Shown here in pieces: positions 28,536 through 36,644 of a stretch of DNA of 64,000 bases; the stretch's first letter is position 1; each line of letters starts with the position of its first letter. The notes under the pieces were generated by a model. That model did not search any database. It saw nothing but the letters and a program-made list of their open reading frames with translations, and was not told the DNA's origin. This stretch comes from Chromohalobacter canadensis (GTDB taxonomy: Bacteria; Pseudomonadota; Gammaproteobacteria; Pseudomonadales; Halomonadaceae): assembly GCF_034479555.1 (NCBI RefSeq), contig NZ_CP140151.1:3162001-3226000 (forward strand). Reading direction: 5' to 3'. Both the position numbers and the translations under genes were made by a program.

Positions 28536-29555
28536 ATGAGTTTGATGCTGAGTGTGGCGCTATTCGCCGGATGTGCACTGGTCATCGGTGTGGTCGGGAC
28601 GCGCCTGACCGGTGTGGTGGACACGCTGGCCGACCGTACCGGCATGGGTGAAGCCATTGCCGGGGCGGTGCTGATGGGTATGGCGACCTCGCTATCCGGC
28701 ATCGTGTTGTCGGTGACAGCGGCCTGGAAGGGCCAGCCCGAACTGGCGATGAGCAACGCCGTAGGCGGGATCGCTGCACAGACACTATTTCTCACCGTTG
28801 CCGATGTGGCGCTGCGACGCGTCAATCTCGAGCATGCGGCGGCTTCCATCGGCAATCTGGCGCAGGGCACGTTGTTAATGTGCCTGCTAGGCATGTTGCT
28901 GGTGGCGCGTTATTCGCCGGAGTGGACGTTGTGGGGTATTCACCCGGTCACGCCGCTTCTGTTTCTGGGCTACGTGTATGGGTTGCGCATCATCGATGAA
29001 GTGCGTAGCCAGCCGATGTGGATGCCGCGACGCACGCGTGAGACCCGCGAGGATGCCCCGGATGACGAAGCCCAGCGCCATTCCTTGACGCGGCTGTGGT
29101 GCGCGTTCGCCGCGCTGGCCTTGTTGTTGGGCGTATCCGGCTGGGTGATGGAGAAAGCGGCGACGACGCTGGCGACGGAAACGGGCATGAGCCAGACCGC
29201 CGTGGGCATATTGTTGACCTCGGTAGCGACCTCCTTGCCTGAGCTGGTGACCGCCGTGGCCGCCGTGCGTCGTGGTGCGCTGACCTTGGCCGTGGGCGGG
29301 ATCATCGGCGGTAACGCCTTCGACACCTTGTTCGCTGCTGCCTCGGATATCGCCTATCGCGACGGTTCGATCTATCACGCCGTTTCCGATCAGACATTGC
29401 TGTGGATCGCGCTGTCGGTGTTGATGACGGCGGTATTGCTGCTGGGTCTGGTGCGTCGCGAGAAACACGGTCCGGGACGCATCGGCTTCGAGAGCGTGGC
29501 GCTGGTGTTGTTGTACGGCGCTGGGGTGGCGATGGTCTTCCACGGGGGAGCTTGA
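28536..29555 (+). CDS. CaCA-family cation exchanger
   Basis: A 339-residue membrane protein with two alpha repeats: ATSLSGIVLSVTAAW with SNAVGG (about residues 45-80), and SVATSLPELVTAV with GGNAFDTLF (about 225-265). This duplicated fold swaps Na+ or H+ for Ca2+ or other cations. The second repeat keeps the ATSLPE acidic residue, while the first has Ser-Gly in its place, which may change ion choice. The start at 28536 is preferred for AAGGA 8 bp upstream; ATG 28527 is in frame. It lies 27 bp after the helicase gene. Confidence 0.82.
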   Translation: MSLMLSVALFAGCALVIGVVGTRLTGVVDTLADRTGMGEAIAGAVLMGMATSLSGIVLSVTAAWKGQPELAMSNAVGGIAAQTLFLTVADVALRRVNLEHAAASIGNLAQGTLLMCLLGMLLVARYSPEWTLWGIHPVTPLLFLGYVYGLRIIDEVRSQPMWMPRRTRETREDAPDDEAQRHSLTRLWCAFAALALLLGVSGWVMEKAATTLATETGMSQTAVGILLTSVATSLPELVTAVAAVRRGALTLAVGGIIGGNAFDTLFAAASDIAYRDGSIYHAVSDQTLLWIALSVLMTAVLLLGLVRREKHGPGRIGFESVALVLLYGAGVAMVFHGGA

Positions 29556-29583
29556 ACGACGTGATTCGAGGCGGGCGGTCGCC

Positions 29584-30663
29584 TCAGTCGAAGAGATCAC
29601 CCTGGGCATGCGGGGCGCGAAATGCATGGGTGTCGAGTCCCATCTCGGCACGATCGCCGATGCCTAGGCGCCGGCAGGTGGTGCGGAAACGTTGCGCTAG
29701 AAGTTTCGCGAACACGCCTTCGCCGCGCATGCGATGGCCGAAGCGGGCATCGTAATCCTCACCGCCACGGCACTGGCGGATCAGGCTCATGACCTTGTCG
29801 GCGCGCAGCGGGTAGTGCTCGTTGAGCCAGGTCTCGAACAGCGGCGCGACCTCATGCGGCAGGCGCAGCAGCATCCAGGCGGCGGTGCGCGCGCCGGCGT
29901 CGTGGCCGGCTTCCAGTAGGGACTCGAGTTCATGATCGGTCAGCCCTGGAATCACCGGCGAAATCAAGGTGCCCACGGGGATGCCCGCCTCGCTGAGTTC
30001 GCGGATGACCTTGAGGCGCGTGCGCGGCGCCGCCGTGCGTGGCTCCAGCGTGCGTTTGAGGTCATCATCGAGGCTGGTCAGGCTGACGAAGACACGCACC
30101 AGGCGGTGCTCGGCCATCTCGGCGAGCAAGGCCTTGTCGCGCAGGATCAAGGCGCTCTTGGTGACCAGCGTGACAGGGTGGCGGGTATCCAGCAGCAATT
30201 CCAGCAGGGCTCGCGTCGTGCCGCGCTCCGCTTCCAGCGGCTGATAGCAATCGGTGTTGCCCGACAGGTTGATCGGCCGACAGACATAGCCGGGTTTGTC
30301 GAGTTCATCGCGCAGTCGCTCGACCATGCCGGTGCGGGCGATCAGCTTGGTTTCGAAGTCGAGCCCCGGCGACATGTCCCAGTAGGCGTGGCTGGGACGT
30401 GCGTAACAGTAGATGCAGCCGTGTTCGCAACCTCGGTAAGGGTTCAACGAGCGGTCGAAGGACAGATCCGGCGAGTGGTTCCAGGACAGCGCACTCTTGG
30501 CGGGCTCGTCACGTACTTGCGTTGCCAGCCGTGCGGGCGCTTCTTCCTGCCACCAGCCATCGTCGACGGCTTCACTGACCGTGGGTGCAAACCGATTGTG
30601 GGGGTCGAAGGTCGCGCCTCGTCCCTTGCGGGCCTGTGAGCGATCTCTGGGCGTCGTCATCAT
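29584..30663 (-). CDS. PA0069-family radical SAM protein
   Basis: A 359-residue radical SAM enzyme. The [4Fe-4S] motif CEHGCIYC (Cys79, Cys83, Cys86) follows NPYRG, as in the SplB-like branch; SAM-binding strands include GNTDCYQPLE. The function of the family is not established; similarity to spore photoproduct lyase suggests a nucleic-acid or radical repair role. The ATG at 30663 has AAGG 6 bp upstream. A near-perfect LexA box sits 11-30 bp upstream of the start, so SOS induction is likely. Confidence 0.9.
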   Translation of the reverse strand: MMTTPRDRSQARKGRGATFDPHNRFAPTVSEAVDDGWWQEEAPARLATQVRDEPAKSALSWNHSPDLSFDRSLNPYRGCEHGCIYCYARPSHAYWDMSPGLDFETKLIARTGMVERLRDELDKPGYVCRPINLSGNTDCYQPLEAERGTTRALLELLLDTRHPVTLVTKSALILRDKALLAEMAEHRLVRVFVSLTSLDDDLKRTLEPRTAAPRTRLKVIRELSEAGIPVGTLISPVIPGLTDHELESLLEAGHDAGARTAAWMLLRLPHEVAPLFETWLNEHYPLRADKVMSLIRQCRGGEDYDARFGHRMRGEGVFAKLLAQRFRTTCRRLGIGDRAEMGLDTHAFRAPHAQGDLFD

Positions 30664-30673
30664 GCAATACCTT

Positions 30674-30693
30674 GACTGTATATATGAACAGTA
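30674..30693 (-). promoter_or_regulatory. LexA (SOS) box upstream of radical SAM gene
   Basis: On the gene's strand the site is TACTGTTCATATATACAGTC: CTGT-N8-ACAG with an AT-rich centre, matching the gammaproteobacterial LexA consensus at nearly every position. It overlaps a TATACT -10-like hexamer and lies just upstream of the start codon. Confidence 0.85.
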
Positions 30694-30733
30694 TAGGCGT
30701 CATTTAGGTGGGTTCAAACCGGCCGGCGTGGTG

Positions 30734-31033
30734 TCAGCCCGGCGGATAGCCCAGGGCATCGCGCAAACGCGCCGCATGCGCGGCGACCCACGTCGGGTCG
30801 ATGGGCCCCCAGTCGCGGATGACGTAGCGTCCGATATGATGCCGGGCACCGGCCTGCTGTTCGAATTCGCAGTGAATATCCAGCTCGATCAGGGCATTGA
30901 CGGTATCTTGGGCGGTGCGGCGCGGCATGCCGGTGGCTTCGATCAGTGCGGGCACGCTAGCCGTCCCGTTGTCGATGAGGTGCGCAACATATAGCCGGCG
31001 ATAGAAACTGCTTTGCGTCTTGCTGAGTGCCAT
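30734..31033 (-). CDS. Small winged-helix DNA-binding protein
   Basis: A 99-residue protein with a helix-turn-helix in the first 60 residues (VPALIEATGMPRRTAQDTVNALIEL), then GRYVIRDWGPI and a short C-terminal helix. Similar small proteins occur in pseudomonads; no function is known to me. ATG 31033 has GGAG 7 bp upstream. It is 95 bp downstream of btuB behind a hairpin and 70 bp upstream of the SOS-box gene, on the same strand as both. Confidence 0.7.
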   Translation of the reverse strand: MALSKTQSSFYRRLYVAHLIDNGTASVPALIEATGMPRRTAQDTVNALIELDIHCEFEQQAGARHHIGRYVIRDWGPIDPTWVAAHAARLRDALGYPPG

Positions 31034-31070
31034 GGGCGTTCTCCGGAAGGGGAAGGGGCGAATAGCATAA

Positions 31071-31098
31071 CGCCCCACCCCCATAAAGGGGCAGGGCG
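31071..31098 (-). terminator. Terminator-like hairpin after btuB
   Basis: An 11-bp GC-rich stem (31071-31081 with 31088-31098, two G-U pairs in the minus-strand RNA) has a six-base loop. The following T content is modest (TTATGCTATT). Confidence 0.45.
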
Positions 31099-31128
31099 CC
31101 ATGCGGTGTGCAGCGTAGGAAGGACGAA

Positions 31129-32976
31129 TCAGAAGCGCAGCGTCACACCGCCTTCCAAGTAGCGATCCTGGGTGTTGTAGCCGTCGACCAATTGGTATTC
31201 CTTGTCGAAGGCGTTCTCGACCTTGGCCGACAGCTCGACCATCGACGTGACCTGCCAGCTGGTACGTAGATCGACCACGCCGTAGCCGGCGGTGGTGGTG
31301 TCGCCATAGGTGACGAAGTCGGTATCGCGACGATCGCCCGCCGCGCGCAGGGTAGCACCGAACGACCAATCAGCCAGGGCGTAGTCAGCGTCCAGGCGAC
31401 CGAAGGTACGGGCACGACGCTGCAAGCGCTCTCCGGTTTGCCGGTCCTCGGGGTTCTGGTGAGTGAGGCTGGCGCTGAGTACCAATCCGCCGGCTTGCCA
31501 GCCGCCGCTGAGCTCCACTCCGCGGATGCGGGCTTCGTCGACGTTGCGATAGATAGAGTGCGGATATTGGCCGACGGTCGTGATCAAGTTATCAATACGG
31601 TTCTGGAAGACAGTGACTCGTGAGCGCCAAGGCCCTTGATCAAATGCCCAAAATGCCTCGATATTCTTAGACTCTTCCGCCTTGAGGTTCGGATTGGCGC
31701 CCCAGCTTTCGGGTCCATAAAGTTCTTGTAAGCTCGGGGCTTTGTAAGCCGTACTGTAGGAAATACCTATGCGTTGGCTGGTACTTAGTTGATAAGCATA
31801 TCCCAAGCTGCCGGTAGTCTTATCGCCGAACAGGGAGTCATCGTCGTAGCGCAAGGAACCGGAAAGCTCGTGGGCGCCATAAGTGCGCTGCATCATGCCG
31901 TAGAGTCCGTAATTCTCCCGGCTATCTTTTTCATAGCTATTCCCGCCGACTTCATCCTGATAATCGATCTTGTCTTGACGGTAGTCGACACCAATGACAT
32001 CGATGCCATTGTCACGAGTAAAGCGGTGTTGAATGCCTGCCTCATTGCGATGCGATTCGCTTAGAGTCGTCCTAGTGCCTTCGTCACGCTCCTCACGCTG
32101 TTCATCGAAATGACCGGCGGTGATCAGCATCTGCCAGTCCGGCTGGAGCTGGACATCGAGCTGGCCGCTAAAGGACTGCAGATAGCCTTTGGTTTGCATG
32201 TCCTCGCAGCCAGGTGAATAGCCGAAGCCACAATTGTCGTATTCGCCTTCGAAGTTCTGCCGCAGCGCGTTGACGCTCACCTCGACGTCATCGTTGATTC
32301 GATGTGAGAGCCCCAACTGGGCACCTTCGCGCTCGAAGCCGTCACGCTCGCCGCTGTCGTCCGCCTGGGTGGCATTGAAGCCATCGCCGTCGCGGTGGAA
32401 GAGCGAGGCGTTCAGCCGAGTGTCGTCATCGCCGGTGGCGACCCAGGCGCTCTGGCGTTGGGTGCTGTCGCTGCCCGTGCTCGCCTTGAGCCCGCCTTGC
32501 GTGCCGGAGGCTGTGCCACGCCGGGTGAAGACCTGGATGACGCCGCCGATGGCGTCGGCACCATAGGCGGCGGCCCGCGGCCCGCGGACGATTTCGATAC
32601 GCTCGATGGCCTCGAGCGGCAGCATTTCCAGGCTGGCGCCGCCACTGGTGGCCGAGTTGATGCGCACGCCGTCGACCAGCACCAGGCTATGGTCGGATTC
32701 GGTGCCGCGCATGAACAGGCTGGAGAGCGTTCCTGGGGGGCCATTCTGGGCGATTTCGAGGCCCGCACGGCCTTGCAGCAAGTCGATGATCGAGCCAGCC
32801 TGACTGCGCTCGATATCATCGCGGTCGATGACGGTGGTGCTGGCCAGAACATCGCTCTGCGACTGGGGAAGCCGGTTAGCGGTGACCTGGAGATCGGATA
32901 GTCGTTGATCGCCCTGCGCCTGTGCGCTGCCCGCCATTACGAGGGCCAGCCACAGCAGATTCTTTTTATGCAACAT
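31129..32976 (-). CDS. btuB: TonB-dependent vitamin B12 receptor BtuB
   Basis: A 615-residue outer-membrane receptor, the length of E. coli BtuB (614). A signal peptide (MLHKKNLLWLALVMAGSAQAQ) is followed by a plug domain with IIDLLQGRAGLEIAQNG, FMRGTES and VLVDGVRINSATSGG, then the beta barrel ending in a terminal aromatic (GGVTLRF). ATG 32976 is chosen for GAGGCG upstream and the clean signal peptide; ATG 32991 is five codons earlier. A cobalamin riboswitch in the leader shows the ligand and its feedback control. Confidence 0.93.
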   Translation of the reverse strand: MLHKKNLLWLALVMAGSAQAQGDQRLSDLQVTANRLPQSQSDVLASTTVIDRDDIERSQAGSIIDLLQGRAGLEIAQNGPPGTLSSLFMRGTESDHSLVLVDGVRINSATSGGASLEMLPLEAIERIEIVRGPRAAAYGADAIGGVIQVFTRRGTASGTQGGLKASTGSDSTQRQSAWVATGDDDTRLNASLFHRDGDGFNATQADDSGERDGFEREGAQLGLSHRINDDVEVSVNALRQNFEGEYDNCGFGYSPGCEDMQTKGYLQSFSGQLDVQLQPDWQMLITAGHFDEQREERDEGTRTTLSESHRNEAGIQHRFTRDNGIDVIGVDYRQDKIDYQDEVGGNSYEKDSRENYGLYGMMQRTYGAHELSGSLRYDDDSLFGDKTTGSLGYAYQLSTSQRIGISYSTAYKAPSLQELYGPESWGANPNLKAEESKNIEAFWAFDQGPWRSRVTVFQNRIDNLITTVGQYPHSIYRNVDEARIRGVELSGGWQAGGLVLSASLTHQNPEDRQTGERLQRRARTFGRLDADYALADWSFGATLRAAGDRRDTDFVTYGDTTTAGYGVVDLRTSWQVTSMVELSAKVENAFDKEYQLVDGYNTQDRYLEGGVTLRF

Positions 32977-33106
32977 ATAAAAACGCCTCATCAGCGTAAG
33001 AAACGAGTTACGCGATGAGGAGGACAAGAGGTGACGCCGCCGCGTCGCCTGGACGACGTGAATGCAACGGTCGCCACTGGCGAAGCCCTCCGCATCAGCC
33101 AGTGCT

Positions 33107-33305
33107 GAGAACCAGGCCGGTCTCCGGACTGACGCGCTGGCGGCGGAGAAGATCCGACACCGGGCGGAAACGCCTTCCCACTCGAACTGACGAAAGAGCA
33201 GTGGCGGTCGCATGCGGCTGGCAGCGACGATTTCCGATGTGGCGCGATTACCGTTGCGGGGGCAGTACGGGACTTTCACCCGTTTCCCGAGCACCTGGGT
33301 CTCGA
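33107..33305 (-). ncRNA. Cobalamin (AdoCbl) riboswitch controlling btuB
   Basis: Reading the minus strand, the conserved pieces come in order: AGGTGCTCGGGAA, GTGAAAGTCCCGTACTG, CCCCCGCAACGGTAA, GCCACTG ... GGGAAGGCG, and AGTCCGGAGACCGGCCTGG. These are the hallmark elements of the class I cobalamin riboswitch (B12 box included). The 3' end lies about 130 bp from the btuB start, so repression could work by termination or by masking the ribosome site. Confidence 0.96.
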
Positions 33306-33314
33306 CGGGCGGGG

Positions 33315-33343
33315 ATTCTGCTTGGCGGTTCCGGGGAAGTCAA
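33315..33343 (-). promoter_or_regulatory. btuB promoter
   Basis: TTGACT (33338-33343) and CAGAAT (33315-33320) on the minus strand with a 17-bp spacer. The predicted start near 33308 coincides with the riboswitch 5' end. Confidence 0.65.
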
Positions 33344-33371
33344 ACGCCGGTCGCGGTGGGCGCGACCGGCG
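33341..33371 (-). terminator. Terminator of CNT nucleoside transporter gene
   Basis: A perfect 11-bp stem CGCCGGTCGCG / CGCGACCGGCG has a five-base loop, followed on the minus strand by TTTG. It abuts the btuB promoter. Confidence 0.65.
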
Positions 33372-33391
33372 AAGTGCTGGGACCAGGTGCG

Positions 33392-34636
33392 TCAGAGAGA
33401 AAGGAACACGCCGGCCAGTGTCGCGCTCATCAGGTTGGAGAGTGTGCCGGCAGCGACGGCCTTGAGACCCAGCCGGGCGATATCGCTGCGTCGACTGGGC
33501 GCCATCATGCCGAGACCGCCCATCAGGATGGCAATGGAGGCGAGATTGGCAAAACCGCACAGCGCAAAAGTGACGATGGCTCGAGCATGCGCGCTCAGTG
33601 CTTGCGGATCGGCGGCGAGGTTGGCGAAGGCGACGAATTCGTTGAGTACCAGTTTCTGGCCCAGGAAGCTGCCGGCATGGATCGCCTCTTCCCAGGGGAC
33701 GCCGATCAAGAACGCCAAGGGCGCGAACAGATAACCGAGCAGCAGTTCCAGGGTCAGGTCCGGGTAACCCAACCAGCCGCCGATGCTACCCAGAATCTGG
33801 TTGCCTAGCGCGATCAGGGCGATGAAGGCCAGCAGCATGCCGCCCACGTTGAGGGCTAGCTGGACACCGGAGGCGGCACCGTTGGCCGCCGCCTCGATGA
33901 CGTTGGCGGGGGCCTCGTCGTCTTCGCCGTCGATGACGTCTTCCAACGGCTGAGACGGCGGCTCGGTTTCAGGCACGATGAGTTTGGCCATCAGCAGCCC
34001 GCCCGGTGCCGCCATGAACGAGGCGGCCAGTAGATATTCCAGGGAGATGCCCATCGCGGCGTAACCGCCGAGCACGCTTCCGGCCACCGAGGCCAGGCCA
34101 CCGACCATCACCGCGAAGAGCTCGGAGCGCGTCATTCGCGACAAGAAGGGGCGCACGGCCATCGGCGCTTCGGTTTGCCCGACGAAAATATTGGCGGCGG
34201 CGGAAAGCGATTCGGTACGCGAGGTGCCCAGTAGCTTCTGCAGCGCGCCGCCCATCAGCTTGATCACCCAGCGCATGATGCCCAGGTAATAGAGCACGGC
34301 GACCAGTGAAGAAAAGAAGACGATGATGGGCAACACGCGTAGGGCGAAGACGAAACCGCCGTCACCGAAGACGTCGAACATGGTGTCGCTGACCAGGCCG
34401 CCAAAGACGAAATCCATACCCGCTTGGGCACTGTCGATGACCGACTGTACGGCGTTGGTGAGCCCCAGCAGGACGTCTTGGCCGAAAGGGATGGCGAGCA
34501 CGAACAGGCCAAGACCGGCTTGGATGGCAAGCGCCCCGGCGACGGTGCGCAGACGAATGGCCCGACGGTTTTCGGACAAGGCGAGGGCGATCAGCAGGAC
34601 GACCACCACGCCGACGAGCCCCATGAGGGTTTGCAT
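33392..34636 (-). CDS. Concentrative nucleoside transporter (NupC/CNT family)
   Basis: A 414-residue inner-membrane symporter. Conserved CNT segments are FGGLVSDTMFDVFGDGGFVFALRVLP (split over residues 78-103), the GQTEAPMAVRP site (about 152-162), and LNEFVAF with GFANLASIAI near the end. It imports nucleosides with Na+ or H+. A charged cytoplasmic loop (EDVIDGEDDEAPA) is unusually acidic. The start is set by AGGAG 7 bp upstream. It is monocistronic. Confidence 0.9.
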   Translation of the reverse strand: MQTLMGLVGVVVVLLIALALSENRRAIRLRTVAGALAIQAGLGLFVLAIPFGQDVLLGLTNAVQSVIDSAQAGMDFVFGGLVSDTMFDVFGDGGFVFALRVLPIIVFFSSLVAVLYYLGIMRWVIKLMGGALQKLLGTSRTESLSAAANIFVGQTEAPMAVRPFLSRMTRSELFAVMVGGLASVAGSVLGGYAAMGISLEYLLAASFMAAPGGLLMAKLIVPETEPPSQPLEDVIDGEDDEAPANVIEAAANGAASGVQLALNVGGMLLAFIALIALGNQILGSIGGWLGYPDLTLELLLGYLFAPLAFLIGVPWEEAIHAGSFLGQKLVLNEFVAFANLAADPQALSAHARAIVTFALCGFANLASIAILMGGLGMMAPSRRSDIARLGLKAVAAGTLSNLMSATLAGVFLSL

Positions 34637-34747
34637 CGAATACTCCTGAATTACATGCGGTCTGGGTTACGAGAAGTGCGGCCATGATGCCGATACGCCG
34701 CCTTCACGAGGGACGTCGAAGGCGCGCTGGGGTGGGGTGGCACGCGA

Positions 34748-34769
34748 GAGGCGACCGTCGGGTCGCCTC
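34748..34769 (-). terminator. Hairpin downstream of stator motB-like gene
   Basis: A perfect 9-bp stem GAGGCGACC / GGTCGCCTC has a GTCG loop and no T-run. It lies in the 207-bp spacer between the motB-like gene and the CNT gene; no other element was seen there. Confidence 0.4.
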
Positions 34770-34843
34770 AAAGGGTGCGTACTTTATCAGGATCGCTGGC
34801 CGATGTGAGGGGCAATGTATGCCAGGGGCGGTCGCCTAGCCGA

Positions 34844-35686
34844 TCATTGGCTTTCGGGTTCATGCAGAACCAGCTCGACACGACGATTCGCCGCACGCCC
34901 CTCGGGCGTGGCGTTGCTTTTCAGCGGGTGTGTGTCGGCATATCCCACCGCGCGTAGCTCATCGCTATCGAGCCCTTCCTCGACCAGGAACCGCAAGACG
35001 GCAGTGGCACGCGCCGTCGAGAGTTCCCAGTTGGAGGGGAAGCGGTCGGTGGCAATGGGCCGACTATCCGTATGGCCCTCGATGGTGATATCGCCCTCGT
35101 ATTGTTGTAGCGAGTCCAGCAACTGGCGCAGTACCTCGCGTCCTTCGTCGGTGAGGCCAGCGCGGCTGCTGGAAAACAGCAAACGATTCTCGATTCGGAA
35201 GTTCAGCGTTTGGGCGCTTTGTGTCACGACCACACCATCGATCAAGGGCTTGAGCGTACTCGTCAGCTGGCGCACACGACGGGTATCGCGTGAAGCCTCG
35301 ACACCGGTCATCACGGCCTTGGCGGGATCCGGGTTGACCATGATCACGCGTGGAGGCCGCGGCGCCATCGGTGGTGGCGTATAGAAAGCGGTGTCGCGCG
35401 GCGGAACGTAGCGTTTGCTCGAACGCGGTGGGGTGTAGAAATTCGGTGACCACGCGGGTGCTTGCAGCGTGGGTACGCCCAGGGCCGGGAAGGCGAGCGC
35501 CTTGTCGCTGGCGGTGCTGTCATCGTTTCCGGTGAGTGCCAATAGCAGCACGAACAAGGTGATCAGCAGGGTGAGCATGTCGAGATAGCTCATCAGCCAG
35601 CCGCCGCCTTCATCGCCCGCGTGATTTACGGGGGCGATCAAGGTATCGCTGGCGTCGATGGCGTAGCGATGCGTCGCACGGCTCAT
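34844..35686 (-). CDS. MotB/PomB-like stator protein with OmpA domain
   Basis: 280 residues. One membrane helix (WLMSYLDMLTLLITLFVLLLAL, about 30-51) carries Asp36, the position of the ion-binding Asp of MotB/PomB. A Pro/Tyr-rich linker (YTPPR ... YVPPR ... YTPPP, about 83-105) follows, then an OmpA peptidoglycan-binding domain with EGHTDSRPI. It overlaps the motA-like gene by 4 bp. No flagellar gene is near, so it may drive another machine or be a spare stator. Confidence 0.85.
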   Translation of the reverse strand: MSRATHRYAIDASDTLIAPVNHAGDEGGGWLMSYLDMLTLLITLFVLLLALTGNDDSTASDKALAFPALGVPTLQAPAWSPNFYTPPRSSKRYVPPRDTAFYTPPPMAPRPPRVIMVNPDPAKAVMTGVEASRDTRRVRQLTSTLKPLIDGVVVTQSAQTLNFRIENRLLFSSSRAGLTDEGREVLRQLLDSLQQYEGDITIEGHTDSRPIATDRFPSNWELSTARATAVLRFLVEEGLDSDELRAVGYADTHPLKSNATPEGRAANRRVELVLHEPESQ

Positions 35687-36501
35687 GCCACCGTTTCCTC
35701 CTCACGTGACCGCTTGGACGTATGAGGTGCCGGTTCGCGAATCTCGTCCTGGTGCTCGGCCATGAAGGAATTCAGCGTGTCCTCGACGAATGACGGCAGG
35801 CGGCGCTTGGCGATCAGCATCACCCCTTCCATGACCATGTGCATTTCGATCAGACGTTCCTCGGTGCGGCGTTCCAATTTCACCGCAACCGGCTTGAAGA
35901 TCAGGTTGGCGAGCAGGATGCCGTAAAATGTCGACATCAGGGCGATGGCAAGACGCGGGCCGATCACCGTCAAGTCGCCGCCGTCGATCACCTCGAGCAT
36001 GTTGATCAGGCCGATCAGGGTTCCCAGCATGCCGAACGCTGGGGCATAGGTCGCCATGGTGCGAAAGATCTGCGACTCGGCATATTCTCGCGCTCGCATG
36101 CGCGCGATGCGCCAACGCAGGACGTCATGAATCTCGTCATCCTGGGTGTTGGCGATAACCAGCGATACCCCGGTGCGGAGGAAGGGGTTGCGCGTGTCTT
36201 CGAGCTCGGCTTCGATTGCACGAATATTGCCACGAAACCAGTGCCGGGCCATGGATACCAGCGTCTGGATGTCATCGTCGATACGACTGTTCTCGCGACG
36301 GAAGACGAGTCCCACCAGACGCGAAACGCGCACCACTTCGCGCATGGGATAGCTGATGAACGTGGCGGCCAGCGTGCCGGTGATAACGATGGCGAGGCCG
36401 GGGAAATTGAAGAAGCTGCTGGGCGTTTGCGCGGTGAAGAGCACGACGGTGGCGAGCAGCAGCACACTGGCGGCGATGCCGATCAGAGTCGACGGGTTCA
36501 T
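35683..36501 (-). CDS. MotA/PomA-like stator protein
   Basis: 272 residues of the MotA/TolQ/ExbB superfamily. Four membrane segments: two near the N-terminus (LIGIAASVLLLATVVLF; FPGLAIVITGTLAATFI) and two in the core (TMATYAPAFGMLGTLIGLINML; ALMSTFYGILLANLIF). The cytoplasmic loop holds charged residues (about 60-150). ATG 36501 matches the family start; a longer in-frame extension exists. Its stop overlaps the motB-like start, so the pair is translationally coupled and probably forms the A5B2 ion channel. Confidence 0.86.
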   Translation of the reverse strand: MNPSTLIGIAASVLLLATVVLFTAQTPSSFFNFPGLAIVITGTLAATFISYPMREVVRVSRLVGLVFRRENSRIDDDIQTLVSMARHWFRGNIRAIEAELEDTRNPFLRTGVSLVIANTQDDEIHDVLRWRIARMRAREYAESQIFRTMATYAPAFGMLGTLIGLINMLEVIDGGDLTVIGPRLAIALMSTFYGILLANLIFKPVAVKLERRTEERLIEMHMVMEGVMLIAKRRLPSFVEDTLNSFMAEHQDEIREPAPHTSKRSREEETVA

Positions 36502-36644
36502 GGGCGTTGTCCGATGCAGGAGCAGCATGAAAGCGATAAAGCGATGTGGCCAACGGCCACCATGACGCATGATACGCGTGGCTGGGGCGTGCAAAGCGTG
36601 TATTTGCCGCGTGCTTTGTGCGCTTTTCAACGACTAGAGGACGG

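Noticed and set aside
32977..33294. N-terminal extension of the btuB frame through the leader
   Set aside because: The extension is the translated riboswitch; the signal peptide starts at 32976.
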